A stretch of DNA of 64,000 nt, from NCBI GenBank assembly GCA_964590395.1, contig CAZPVT010000017.1, positions 32,126 through 96,125 of the forward strand, given 5' to 3'. This document shows, piece by piece, positions 34,639-43,278 of this stretch; position 1 is the first letter of the stretch; every line of letters begins with the position of its first letter. The DNA is from JAOABP01 sp964590395 (GTDB taxonomy: Bacteria; Hydrothermota; Tepidihabitantia; Tepidihabitantales; Tepidihabitantaceae). Made by a program: the position numbers and the translations under genes. The notes below the pieces were generated by a model. It saw only the letters and a list, made by a program, of their open reading frames with translations, searched no databases and was not told the origin of the DNA.

Positions 34639-35304
34639 ATGAAACGAAGAATCCCCCTGATGATCGTCCTTATTACCGGCATCTTTGGTGCGGTCGCCTT
34701 CTTTGTCCCTCATCCGGCTATCCGCTCCGCTGATGAACTGATGCGCAATGATGTCCAGCGGATTATCACCGCATTCAGTCTGGTGTTAGGGGTGGGTTCA
34801 ATTGTCCAGCACCATCTACTCAAAATCAAACGGCACGCCCAGTTCTGGCCCTACAGTTACATAACGATTATCGCTCTGCTCATCACCGCGATCATCGGTG
34901 TCTTTGGTGGTATTGATGTCACCAAACCCGGCATCCTGCCCACCCGTATTGCCAGTTTCTCATTCCACATTCAGACGATCTACTCCAATATGATGGTTCC
35001 GCTCGCCGCGACGATGTTTTCGCTCTTAGCCTTCTTTATGTCCTCAGCCGCTTATCGGGCATTCCGTGCCCGCAACCTAGAGGCAACCCTGCTCCTCCTC
35101 TCCGCATTCATCCTGATGCTCGGTGCGGTGCCGCTGGGCAGGGCAATTCACAAACAGTTGCCCGCTTTTGCCGAATGGATCCTCGCAGTGCCCAACACCG
35201 CCTCCAAACGTGGCATTCTGTTCGGTGTCGAACTTGGCATCTTTGCCACCTCACTAAAAATTATCCTGGGCATTGAACGAGGCTGGTTAGGAGGGGGTAA
35301 ATGA
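34639..35304 (+). CDS. Polytopic membrane protein, membrane operon gene 2
   Basis: 221 aa with about six predicted transmembrane helices (for example PLMIVLITGIFGAVAFFV, YITIIALLITAIIGVFGGI, ILFGVELGIFATSLKIILG). Not recognised. It contains few charged residues within the helices except His-His and Arg-rich loops (QHHLLKIKRHAQ; AAYRAFRARN). GGGAGGC precedes the ATG. Its last bases overlap the next start (ATGA, 35301-35304). No transporter or enzyme motif is seen; it may be a membrane scaffold for the flanking soluble domains. Confidence 0.65.
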   Translation: MKRRIPLMIVLITGIFGAVAFFVPHPAIRSADELMRNDVQRIITAFSLVLGVGSIVQHHLLKIKRHAQFWPYSYITIIALLITAIIGVFGGIDVTKPGILPTRIASFSFHIQTIYSNMMVPLAATMFSLLAFFMSSAAYRAFRARNLEATLLLLSAFILMLGAVPLGRAIHKQLPAFAEWILAVPNTASKRGILFGVELGIFATSLKIILGIERGWLGGGK

Positions 35305-36197
35305 ACCGCACCAAAGAGAATATCCTTATCCGGCTCCAACACATTGACCGGCGCTGGATCTATTTAATCCTCTGGCTGGTGGTAATGATTCCCCTGCTCT
35401 TTCCGTTTAAAATCCAGCCCCGACCCACACCACCCGTAACCCAGTTATTCAATTACATCGACACAATGCCCGAAGACAAAGCCCTGGCAATCTCCGTGGA
35501 CTTCACACCCGACACCCGGGCTGAACTGCAACCGATGGTCGTTTCCCTGATGCGCCACGCCTTTGCTATCAAACGCCGGGTTGGCATCCTTGCCATCTCG
35601 GTTTACGGCTTGGGCTTGGGTGAAGAGGCGATCCAGCAGGTAACCGAAGAGTTCAACTCCCGCGCCCGTAACCATGAAGACTCGGTCATCTACGGTGAAG
35701 ATTATATCTTCTGGGGCTGGACAACACCGGTGCTGACCGTAATGTTAGGAATGGGCGAAAGGATCACCAATGTTTTTCCGGTTGACTACTACGGCAACAA
35801 AACCGAAACCCTGCCGATAACGAAACACATCAAAAATTACGACGACATTGGAGTTCTCGTTACGATTGCTGCCTCCGCCATCCCCCGCTCCTGGATCAAC
35901 TACGCCCAGACCCAGTTCGGTGTCCATTTAAGTTGTGGTATTACCGCTGTCTCCGCTGCGGACTTCTACCCTTATGTCAACTCCGGTCAGTTCATCGGTA
36001 TGCTTGCGGGTATGAAAGGCGCCGCGGAGTATGAGCAACTGGTCAGACAAAGAATGGAAAAAAATGGTATGACCTGGTTGCTACGCAACCGCGGAACTGA
36101 GGCGATGTCCTCTCAGACCTCTGCCCACCTGACGATTATGGCATTCATCATCATTGGCAATATCGCCTACTTCGCCGTAAGGAGGAAAAGAAAATGA
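35301..36197 (+). CDS. Membrane-tethered soluble domain protein, membrane operon gene 3
   Basis: 298 aa. A membrane helix near residues 19-36 (WIYLILWLVVMIPLLFPF), a large soluble alpha/beta domain (about 45-270) and a C-terminal helix (about 275-293). The soluble part (ALAISVDFTPDTRAELQPMVVSLMRHAF, VGILAISVYGLG, YGEDYIFWGW, GQFIGMLAGMKGAAEYEQLV) is not a family I can name. The FIGML-x-G...AAEYE segment echoes NFLIGMFWAESLILAETG of gene 1, suggesting two related halves or a shared fold. It overlaps both neighbours by 4 nt, so the proteins are probably made in fixed ratio. Confidence 0.65.
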   Translation: MNRTKENILIRLQHIDRRWIYLILWLVVMIPLLFPFKIQPRPTPPVTQLFNYIDTMPEDKALAISVDFTPDTRAELQPMVVSLMRHAFAIKRRVGILAISVYGLGLGEEAIQQVTEEFNSRARNHEDSVIYGEDYIFWGWTTPVLTVMLGMGERITNVFPVDYYGNKTETLPITKHIKNYDDIGVLVTIAASAIPRSWINYAQTQFGVHLSCGITAVSAADFYPYVNSGQFIGMLAGMKGAAEYEQLVRQRMEKNGMTWLLRNRGTEAMSSQTSAHLTIMAFIIIGNIAYFAVRRKRK

Positions 36198-36838
36198 ATA
36201 TCGCTACTGATCCATGGATCTGGATTGGCGCAATACTGACCCTGGCGATCTTCTCCTTCCTCTATAAAGAAAACCCATTTTATCGCATCGCGGAACACCT
36301 CTATGTCGGCATTGCCAATGGCTATGCCATTACCTTCTACTGGCATCGGGTCCTCGTGCCGAGCCTTTTTGACCGGGTGGGTGCGCAAACAACCCCCCTC
36401 TCTACCAAAATCTGGCTAATCGCCATAGCCATCATCGGCGCCCTTTACTTCACCAGATTTATTCCCCGTATCTCCTGGCTCGTTCGCATCCCGATTGCGA
36501 TCGTATTAGGCTATGCCAGCGGTGCCTCAATACCACGAGCAATTGACGCAGAGATCATCCGCCAGTTAAAAGCAACAATCATCACCCGGCACAGTTTTGC
36601 CAACTGGCAGGCAGGCATCTGGGCAGTAATAATTCTTTTAGGCGTTATCGCGACAGTCAGTTACTTCTTCTTCTCCACAGAACGCAAAGGGATATTAAAA
36701 CCACTGAGTTACACCGGCATCATCTTTATAATGATCGGTTTTGGTGCCTCATTCGGCTACACGGTGATGGCACGGATCTCCCTTTTCATCGGCAGACTCC
36801 AGTTTCTCTTGGGCGACTGGCTCGGGCTGATAAAATAG
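36194..36838 (+). CDS. Polytopic membrane protein, membrane operon gene 4
   Basis: 214 aa, about six transmembrane helices (WIWIGAILTLAIFSFLY, IWLIAIAIIGALYF, IPIAIVLGYASGASIP, IWAVIILLGVIATVSYFFF, TGIIFIMIGFGASFGYTVM). The motif KENPFYRIAEHLYVGIANGYAITFYWH between helices 1 and 2 is polar and probably conserved. Not recognised. The start overlaps the gene 3 stop (ATGA) and has AGGAGG upstream. It completes the operon. Confidence 0.65.
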   Translation: MNIATDPWIWIGAILTLAIFSFLYKENPFYRIAEHLYVGIANGYAITFYWHRVLVPSLFDRVGAQTTPLSTKIWLIAIAIIGALYFTRFIPRISWLVRIPIAIVLGYASGASIPRAIDAEIIRQLKATIITRHSFANWQAGIWAVIILLGVIATVSYFFFSTERKGILKPLSYTGIIFIMIGFGASFGYTVMARISLFIGRLQFLLGDWLGLIK

Positions 36839-37151
36839 ATTATCAACTATAACAATTCTACCTTCCTGCCTGTAACAAACTATTTTTCAGAAACTTAAAT
36901 GATTTCAGGGGGCTAGCCCCGGGCTACCCCCAAAGCAACTCCGACCCTGGCTGAAACCGACCTTTAATTATTTATGACTTAACTTAAATCCGATGATTAA
37001 TCGGTCATAATCATACTTGACTTTTTCCACGCTCATTTATCTTAAGTAAATCCAGCCCTGCCTGTTTAGGACTCTGCACCACAACCAAAATCAAAATAAA
37101 AACCGCTAACCCAAATAACCCATTCCGGACTTATCGCCCTAACTGCCAAAA
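36839..37151. other. Intergenic region after membrane operon
   Basis: About 310 bp. It contains the GC-rich palindrome at 36908-36931, a smaller inverted repeat CCGAT-gatta-ATCGG (36990-37004) and an isolated TTGACT at 37017 with a poor -10 (TATCTT, 15-nt spacer). I find no coding sequence. Confidence 0.55.
36908..36931. repeat. GC-rich inverted repeat
   Basis: GGGGG-C-TAGCCC-C-GGGCTA-CCCCC: inner arms TAGCCC/GGGCTA and outer arms GGGGG/CCCCC, one unpaired C. No T-run on either side. About 70 bp after the end of the membrane operon. Confidence 0.55.
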
Positions 37152-37179
37152 TAGACAAACCGCTTAGTTTTGCTATACT
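37152..37179 (+). promoter_or_regulatory. Promoter for tRNA-His-Arg-Lys cluster
   Basis: TAGACA (37152-37157), 16-nt spacer, TATACT (37174-37179). Unlike the single tRNA genes, about 25 nt of leader would precede tRNA-His. Confidence 0.6.
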
Positions 37180-37210
37180 ACTGACAAACTTAATGGAACT
37201 TTTTCTGAAC

Positions 37211-37286
37211 GGTGAGTGTAGCTCAATTTGGTTAGAGCACCTGACTGTGGCTCAGGATGTTGGGGGTTCAAATCCCCTCACTCACC
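37211..37286 (+). tRNA. tRNA-His (anticodon GTG)
   Basis: Acceptor GTGAGTG/CACTCAC with genome-encoded G-1 (37211) opposite C73 (37286), the identity pair of tRNA-His. Anticodon stem CCTGA/TCAGG, loop CTGTGGC, T-loop TTCAAAT. Confidence 0.96.
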
Positions 37287-37294
37287 CTTTTATT

Positions 37295-37368
37295 GCGTCC
37301 GTAGCTCAACTGGACAGAGCGCCGGGCTTCGAACCCGTAGGCTGCGCGTTCGAGTCGCGCCGGACGCA
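37295..37368 (+). tRNA. tRNA-Arg (anticodon TCG)
   Basis: Acceptor GCGTCCG/CGGACGC, anticodon arm CCGGG-CTTCGAA-CCCGT (one C-T mismatch at the top), T-arm GCGCG-TTCGAGT-CGCGC, discriminator A. Eight nt after tRNA-His. Confidence 0.95.
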
Positions 37369-37385
37369 GGTAGTAAAAGTCATGC

Positions 37386-37459
37386 ACCCCGCTAGCTCAA
37401 CCTGGCAGAGCAGCGGATTCTTAATCCGTGGGTTGCAGGTTCAATTCCTGCGCGGGGTA
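37386..37459 (+). tRNA. tRNA-Lys (anticodon CTT)
   Basis: Acceptor ACCCCGC/GCGGGGT, anticodon arm GCGGA-TTCTTAA-TCCGT, T-arm GCAGG-TTCAATT-CCTGC, discriminator A. Third in the tandem, 17 nt after tRNA-Arg and 17 nt before the subtilase gene. Confidence 0.95.
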
Positions 37460-37476
37460 TTTTAAGATTTAACCTG

Positions 37477-40317
37477 ATGCTACTATTTTATCTCCTTATG
37501 CTCCAGACCCCGGACTTTGTCCGCATACCGCAGAAATCGTCACCACCGAAGATCACCGCCAACCGGGTCTGGGCCTTCTTCACGGACAAAGGCATCTTTA
37601 ACCAATCCCAGTATCAACTGGCTATTAACCAGATAACAGAGAAGGCACTAGTTACCCAACTGGAACGCCGGCAAAAGGAGAAAATCGGTGGTTTTGACTT
37701 TAATGACCTGCCGGTTCACTATGAATACATTCGCCAGATTGAAGCGCTGGGTGCTCGTCTGCGCACCATCTCCAACTGGCTCAACGCTGCCAGTTTTGAT
37801 ATGCCGCCCGAACTGGTGCCAATCGTCTATCAACTGCCCTTTGTCTACGACATCAAACCGGTTGCGATGCGCACTGAATACCAGTTTGCTCAGACCGTTC
37901 CGCTCACTCAGCCCACTCCGTCCAAGGCGGCAGAAAAAATTGACACCGCAGATGCCCACCGTTTTTACGGCGCCAGCTGGGACCAGGCACAGATGCTCGG
38001 TGTGCCCGAGGTCTTTTTTCAGGGCTATTTTGGCTCCGGAGTAAAACTGGCGATCTTTGACACCGGCTTGAAAATGAAAAACCAGGCAGTAAAAAACTTA
38101 AAGGTTTACCAGCAGTATGACTTCATCTCCGGCGACAACTTCTACATCAGCCGCAACAGTAACCCTCCGGAACCGATCCCCAGCCTCGCCTACCTCGGTA
38201 TGCTAAAAGACCCGGCACTGATTACTGCTGGCAACAACGCCATCCTTACCTTTGCCGGAGACAGTTTTAACTACCTATATGGCCTGCCGGCAAGAGCAGT
38301 CTTTTACTCTAACTCCACTGATCAGGGAACAACCTGGTCCAACCCCCGGGCAGTCGTTGTCTCCAGACCCTATTATTACACCTATGAAAACCTGCAACTG
38401 GCATCCCGGGATTCGGTTAACTATCTCGTGTTTAACGAGGTCAATCTGAACCCGGGTACTCAACCAACCTGCTATCTGGGCTACTTTATCAACACCAACT
38501 GGCACCAGCATCAGGCGGTTGCCACCGGTAAACAGCCCGCAATTACCATTTACGCGGACACACTGAATTTTGTCTGTGTAAAGAGCGACTCCGCTTTAAC
38601 TCTGCGCCGGGCGTTAATTACCCAGCCCGGACCAAACTGGTTATTGACCACCACCATTGTCGCGGACGAACCGGTTGCTAGTCCCCAACTTGCGGTTGGA
38701 CCGGGAGTCATCAATCTCATCTCACAGGCAAGGAATGCAAACCGGATAGTCCACTGGAAATCAACTGACGGTGGTTATGACTTTACCCGCCTGGCTGACA
38801 TCATACCTGAAAAGGCAGTTCAGCCCAAAATTTTTAAAGTTCGGGGTGTGGATTCGGTACAACTGCTAATCTATCAGGACCACACAAAATTTCCGCTTAT
38901 CCGCCTTAACCTCTGCCGCTCCTTTGATTACGGCACAACCTGGCTTCCACCAGTAACCATTGACAGCGGTTTAAACTTCCCTGATTATTCGCTAAATTTT
39001 GCCAACAACACACTGAAAATCGTTTACCAGTCTGCCGGTGTCCTGTATTCCAAGGAAAGCCCGGACTTGGGTGTCAGCTGGCAGAACCATACCGTTTTTG
39101 ACTCCACCGGCTTTGCCTGTGCCCCGCTTCTTGCCGATGACCAGAGTTTCTGCCTCTGGTACCGACGGGGTGATGAGACCGCGCTCTGGGAAGAAACTGA
39201 CACAGTTCGTTTCTCCCGTGACCAACCCAATCACGGCACCAGAATGGCATCCATCATTGCCGGTTATCAGCCCTACTCAATGATGGGTATCGCACCCGGT
39301 GTTGACCTGCTTGTTGCCAAAACCGAGTATTATAAAACCGCCAGCAATCGAGGTTATGAGTACAATATGGAAGAGGATACCTATATCCAGGCGCTGGAAT
39401 GGGCAGAAAGATGGGGAGCGGATATCGTCTCCACATCGTTAGGCTATCGGGGCTGGTATAGTGATGAACAACTTGACGGCAAAACCGCCCCGGTCTCAAT
39501 CGCCGCGGGTCTCGCCGCAAAAAGGGGAATGCTCATCGTCACCGCGATGGGTAATCGGGACACCACCGAATACCCCTGGCCCAGACCTTATATCGTAGCA
39601 CCCGGTGATGCGGAAAATGTGATTACCTGTGGCGGAGTACAGAAGAATTTCACACCCTGGCGTGGCACCGGCACCGGTCCAACTGCTGACGGCAGAGTAA
39701 AACCTGATCTCGTGGCACTCTCTGACACCGTTGCGGTTGCTGCACCGGATTCAGTTAACTTCCTTGAAGGCAGTGTGGGAACCTCCTGCGCCACCGCCTT
39801 AATTGCGGGCTGTTGCGCCCTGTTAAAAGAGGCACACCCCAACTGGAGTGCAGACTCTATAAAAACGGCCCTTTACTCCACCGCCACCCGCCCGGTAAAA
39901 AGTTGCACCTTTGGTTTTGGTGTGCCCAGAATCGATTCTGCCTTCAAACTTTTTCCACCATCAAAACAGAGCCCGCCTATCCGGCACAATGAGATTGGAC
40001 TCATCTATCCCAACCCGTTCATAACTCCGGAAAACCCGAAGGTCTACTTCTCGCTTAACCTCAACCGGGTAACCCCGAACGCCACCATCACAATCTACAC
40101 CGCATCCGGCACAAAAGTCAAGACCCTAAAGTTAAACACCGGCAGGATGAACGCAATTGGCCGGTACCAGGACAGACAGCAACTGGAGGAGATCGGTGCC
40201 TGCTGGGATGGGCGAAACGAGATGGGCAGGCCGAGTGGCACAGGACTCTATCTTGCGGTTCTGGAAACAACCTTCGGCAGATCAATTGCCAAATTTGCCC
40301 TCATCCGCCGATCTTGA
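37477..40317 (+). CDS. Exported subtilisin-family serine protease with large sialidase-like insert
   Basis: 946 aa, signal peptide about 1-12. The S8 catalytic triad is complete: D195 (LAIFDTGLK), H586 (PNHGTRMASIIAG), oxyanion N693 (AMGNRD) and S770 (GTSCATALIAG). Between Asp and His, where subtilases usually have 30-60 residues, lie about 390 residues with Asp-box/BNR-like repeats (STDQGTTWSNPR, SFDYGTTWLPPV, SPDLGVSWQNHT), a predicted beta-propeller. The C-terminus (IYPNPFITPENPKVYFSLNL, IGACWDGRNEMGRPSGTGLYLAVL) is a FlgD-like Ig sorting domain. Residues of about 13-150 may be a propeptide. Probably a surface or secreted protease; the insert may bind substrate glycoprotein. The stop codon lies in the -35 of tRNA-Asn. 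Confidence 0.9.
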   Translation: MLLFYLLMLQTPDFVRIPQKSSPPKITANRVWAFFTDKGIFNQSQYQLAINQITEKALVTQLERRQKEKIGGFDFNDLPVHYEYIRQIEALGARLRTISNWLNAASFDMPPELVPIVYQLPFVYDIKPVAMRTEYQFAQTVPLTQPTPSKAAEKIDTADAHRFYGASWDQAQMLGVPEVFFQGYFGSGVKLAIFDTGLKMKNQAVKNLKVYQQYDFISGDNFYISRNSNPPEPIPSLAYLGMLKDPALITAGNNAILTFAGDSFNYLYGLPARAVFYSNSTDQGTTWSNPRAVVVSRPYYYTYENLQLASRDSVNYLVFNEVNLNPGTQPTCYLGYFINTNWHQHQAVATGKQPAITIYADTLNFVCVKSDSALTLRRALITQPGPNWLLTTTIVADEPVASPQLAVGPGVINLISQARNANRIVHWKSTDGGYDFTRLADIIPEKAVQPKIFKVRGVDSVQLLIYQDHTKFPLIRLNLCRSFDYGTTWLPPVTIDSGLNFPDYSLNFANNTLKIVYQSAGVLYSKESPDLGVSWQNHTVFDSTGFACAPLLADDQSFCLWYRRGDETALWEETDTVRFSRDQPNHGTRMASIIAGYQPYSMMGIAPGVDLLVAKTEYYKTASNRGYEYNMEEDTYIQALEWAERWGADIVSTSLGYRGWYSDEQLDGKTAPVSIAAGLAAKRGMLIVTAMGNRDTTEYPWPRPYIVAPGDAENVITCGGVQKNFTPWRGTGTGPTADGRVKPDLVALSDTVAVAAPDSVNFLEGSVGTSCATALIAGCCALLKEAHPNWSADSIKTALYSTATRPVKSCTFGFGVPRIDSAFKLFPPSKQSPPIRHNEIGLIYPNPFITPENPKVYFSLNLNRVTPNATITIYTASGTKVKTLKLNTGRMNAIGRYQDRQQLEEIGACWDGRNEMGRPSGTGLYLAVLETTFGRSIAKFALIRRS

Positions 40318-40342
40318 TTTTACCTCTTAAATTGATTATATT
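40314..40342 (+). promoter_or_regulatory. Promoter for tRNA-Asn
   Basis: TTGATT (40314-40319), 17-nt spacer, TATATT (40337-40342); the tRNA starts 9 nt later. The -35 overlaps the subtilase stop codon. Confidence 0.7.
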
Positions 40343-40351
40343 TAATACCGT

Positions 40352-40424
40352 TCCAGCGTAGCTCAATTGGTAGAGCATCCGGCTGTTAACCGGAGGGTCG
40401 CAGGTTCGAGCCCTGCCGCTGGAG
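40352..40424 (+). tRNA. tRNA-Asn (anticodon GTT)
   Basis: Acceptor TCCAGCG/CGCTGGA, D-arm GCTC/GAGC, anticodon arm TCCGG-CTGTTAA-CCGGA, T-arm GCAGG-TTCGAGC-CCTGC, discriminator G. Confidence 0.96.
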
Positions 40425-40426
40425 TA

Positions 40427-40460
40427 AAAAATAACGGGGCTGTCCAGAAGGACAGCCCCG
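40427..40460 (-). terminator. Rho-independent terminator of kelch protein gene
   Basis: 11-bp perfect stem CGGGGCTGTCC/GGACAGCCCCG (40435-40460) with a 4-nt loop; on the minus strand it is followed by TTATTTTTT. It lies 18 nt after the stop of the gene at 40479. Confidence 0.88.
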
Positions 40461-40478
40461 AGCGTGTTTAGGAGGTCC

Positions 40479-43097
40479 TTACTGCACGAGTATCGCCTTG
40501 GCAGAAACCGAATTGCCGTTGACTGTCAGGCGGTAAAAGTAGGTACCTGCACTGACCATTCTGCCCTGAGCATCCCGGCGGTCCCAGGTAACTGTTTGAT
40601 TACCGGGCTCAGATACGCCGTTGACCAGCGTGCGAACTAATGAACCAGAGGCATCATAAATACTCAGATTCACATTACTGCGTGCCGGCACATTGTAACT
40701 GATACGGCAAAGGTCGCGCACCAGCGTGGGCTTTACCGCCTCAATCCCTTCCCAGTTAATACTCGGCTTACCTTCTTCAATTCCGGTAAGGGCAATAACA
40801 CCCTTTTGCACATTGGGCAGAATAACCGTATTGTAACCACCAGCAACCCAGATAAAGTTACCGGAGATTGAACCACCGTGGGAACGAGCAGTCGTCAGCA
40901 TAGAACGATCCTGAGTCCAAGTACGGTTGTTCACATCATACCGCCAGACCACGCCTACAACCGAACCAGTGCGATAACCGCCAAACACATAGATGAATGT
41001 TCCGCCTCCATAGGAGTAGGTAACCGCTTTACCCCAACCAAGTTTATCCGGCATTGAATCGGTTGCTACTGTCCAAGTGTTGCCGAAAACCGAATACTTC
41101 CAGACCGTGCCCCGTGTTGAAGTATAATCATTAGCCGACATTCCGCCAATTACGTAGATAGTATCGCCGACCCGGGCAACCATCGGGTTACGCCGAACTT
41201 CGGGCATATTTGCCATCGCTGACCATGAATTGGAAACCGGATTATATCGGTAACAGTTATTAATCGGACCGCCTGTGCCATCCGGAGAGCCGCCAAAGCA
41301 GTAAACCCAGCCCGAATCTGCATACTCACCCAGTGAATAATAAAGTAGATTTGACTGGGGCATCGCTACAACCGAAGTCCAGGTATTAGCACCAAGGTCA
41401 AGTTTGGTCAGATTGTTATAGAATCCACCAGAAGAACCCGAACTACCCCCGCCTACCCAGATAATATCACCGATTCGCACCGCATCATGGTTGTGGACAC
41501 CCACTCCACCGCCTGCCGGATGAGTCAAACCGGTTGACCAGGTGTGAGTCAGGGTATCATAAATCTCATCATTGGGATGGCTGGAATGAACAAAGCAGTT
41601 ACCGCAGATAACATGGAGTCTGCCCTGAGCATCATTAACACAGACAACCCGGCTCACCCGGTCGGGTCGGATTGTATCACTCTGAGACCAGTCAATTGTA
41701 TACTGCATAACCTGAGCAGTACCGCGCAGGGTGTCATTGTTACGCGCCTCGTCCCCTGATAAATCAGTGAACATCGTTACATTGTAAGTTCCGCCTACTG
41801 CGGGCCACTGAGGTGAAAAATCTACCTCCGCAGTTGCACCGGATGCTAATGGTCCAGGATAGGTAACCGTCTGGTTGTAAACCCTGGTCGCACCGGAATC
41901 AATCCAGCAGTAAACCGGAATGTTTGATTGTGCGTTGGTACCGAAGTTCTTAATCCTTGCCCGCGGTGTAATATTTCCTGGAGTGATAACACTCGCTGGC
42001 GCCACAATCGCAATTACACCGACATCGTTTGCATTGCCGGTTGCCAGTACTTCATACTGACAGGTATCGGTGGGTGTAAAACCACCAATTGAGCCGCCAT
42101 AAACAACCGCCTTGCCATCCGCATTACCCACGCCCGTGCCCCGGTAAATTGGCAGAAGTACATCCGGTGTAATTGTCCAGGTTCTGGAACCGAAATCAAA
42201 ATACTGGCAGGTGTCCTGGAGTAACCAGGATGAGTTAACCCCGGAGAAAACAAACATCGTTTGACCAACAACACCGCTCGGTGCTCCCCAGGTGGCAATC
42301 GGCAACTGCGGAAAGATACTGTTGTTCACAGTCCAGGTATTTGAGACCGGGTCGTAAAACTCGGAATGTGTTAAAGCCAAATTATCAGCAATACCACCGG
42401 TAACCCAGATGGTATCGTTATAAACACAACCCATTGCAAAAACCCGGCCCTGATTCATATCTGCAACGCGCGACCAGCCGCTGCCTGGTGTATAACACCA
42501 AACTTCCCGGGTCGGGTTGCTTGCTCCAGGCTGGTTACAACCACTGATGTAATACAACTTACCCTGACAGGCTAAAACCAGCGGTTGCCAGTTATAGGTT
42601 GTGCCGGTGAATGGTCCAGGACCACTGGTCCAGGTATTGGTGCTGATACAGTACTTAAACATCGTGTCAACCGTTTGATTAATAGCGTAAGAAAAACCAG
42701 AGCAGTAATAAAGGGTATCACCGATAATTGCTGCTCCACCATTAGAGATATCCATTGGACAGGGTGCCAGAATATCCCAGGTTGTAGAACCGACCCGATG
42801 CCGATAAAGGACATTGGTGGTACCGTAACCCGCCAGAACATAAACATAGTTACCATCGGTAGCGGATGCGTTATCCATCATCCTGTCCGGCATCTCGCTA
42901 TGCAACATCCAGGCGTCAGTGGGAATCTGTCTACTTACCGCTCCCCAAACATACTCTTCTGAGCCATAGGTACCATAATACAGTTTTACTTTCTGGGGCT
43001 CACCCTGGCTCAGGTCACTTGTGCCTACCTCAGAACCGGTTGCAAAAACCAGTCCTATCAGACAGACCAGCATCAGTACTGCAACTTTGTCTTTCAT
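40479..43097 (-). CDS. Exported kelch-repeat protein with FlgD-like sorting domain
   Basis: 872 aa from the ATG at 43097, 6 nt after AGAGGAGT; an upstream ATG at 43124 lacks a ribosome-binding site. Signal peptide: KDKVAVLMLVCLIGLVFATG. Two sets of kelch repeats (about 60-370 and 480-780), with blades such as GNYVYVLAGYGTTN, DTLYYCSGFSY, DTIYVIGGMSAN and FIYVFGGYRTG, flank a CARDB-like domain (DVGVIAIVAPASVITPGN, ARIKNFGTNAQSNIPVYC, about 375-465). The C-terminal 75 residues (RISYNVPARSNVNLSIYDASG, VTWDRRDAQGRMVSAGTYFYRL) are a FlgD-like Ig sorting domain. Similar architecture to the 22913 protein. No enzyme motif. Confidence 0.85.
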   Translation of the reverse strand: MKDKVAVLMLVCLIGLVFATGSEVGTSDLSQGEPQKVKLYYGTYGSEEYVWGAVSRQIPTDAWMLHSEMPDRMMDNASATDGNYVYVLAGYGTTNVLYRHRVGSTTWDILAPCPMDISNGGAAIIGDTLYYCSGFSYAINQTVDTMFKYCISTNTWTSGPGPFTGTTYNWQPLVLACQGKLYYISGCNQPGASNPTREVWCYTPGSGWSRVADMNQGRVFAMGCVYNDTIWVTGGIADNLALTHSEFYDPVSNTWTVNNSIFPQLPIATWGAPSGVVGQTMFVFSGVNSSWLLQDTCQYFDFGSRTWTITPDVLLPIYRGTGVGNADGKAVVYGGSIGGFTPTDTCQYEVLATGNANDVGVIAIVAPASVITPGNITPRARIKNFGTNAQSNIPVYCWIDSGATRVYNQTVTYPGPLASGATAEVDFSPQWPAVGGTYNVTMFTDLSGDEARNNDTLRGTAQVMQYTIDWSQSDTIRPDRVSRVVCVNDAQGRLHVICGNCFVHSSHPNDEIYDTLTHTWSTGLTHPAGGGVGVHNHDAVRIGDIIWVGGGSSGSSGGFYNNLTKLDLGANTWTSVVAMPQSNLLYYSLGEYADSGWVYCFGGSPDGTGGPINNCYRYNPVSNSWSAMANMPEVRRNPMVARVGDTIYVIGGMSANDYTSTRGTVWKYSVFGNTWTVATDSMPDKLGWGKAVTYSYGGGTFIYVFGGYRTGSVVGVVWRYDVNNRTWTQDRSMLTTARSHGGSISGNFIWVAGGYNTVILPNVQKGVIALTGIEEGKPSINWEGIEAVKPTLVRDLCRISYNVPARSNVNLSIYDASGSLVRTLVNGVSEPGNQTVTWDRRDAQGRMVSAGTYFYRLTVNGNSVSAKAILVQ

Positions 43098-43184
43098 CGA
43101 ATTTACTCCTCTTCGGTCTTTCATCTTTCTCCAAAGCCTTATGCCGACCGAAATGCACCGGGCTTTGTTTTCCGTCGTTTAATG

Positions 43185-43212
43185 AGATTAAACATTCTTC
43201 CCGGTAAGTCAA
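43185..43212 (-). promoter_or_regulatory. Promoter for kelch protein
   Basis: Minus strand TTGACT (43212-43207), 16-nt spacer, TAATCT (43190-43185). The leader of about 80 nt carries AGAGGAG. Confidence 0.6.
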
Positions 43213-43243
43213 GCAATAAATTTTAACTACTTGGTCGTTATGT

Positions 43244-43272
43244 TTGACAACCATCACTGTTTTTGCCATCAT
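43244..43272 (+). promoter_or_regulatory. Promoter for Ycf48-like gene (leaderless)
   Basis: TTGACA (43244-43249), 17-nt spacer, CATCAT (43267-43272), a weak -10; the ATG at 43279 follows after 6 nt. Confidence 0.45.
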
Positions 43273-43278
43273 TTACTA

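Noticed and set aside
37017..37043. TTGACT at 37017 as a promoter for a small RNA or the tRNA cluster
   Set aside because: The -10 candidate (TATCTT) has a 15-nt spacer and no RNA structure or gene follows within 100 nt; the promoter at 37152 fits the tRNA cluster better.
37193..37465. 90-residue plus-strand ORF across the tRNA-His/Arg/Lys cluster
   Set aside because: The frame is formed by the tRNA sequences themselves (typical SIWLEHLTVAQD and SVAQLDRAPGF translations of tRNA genes).
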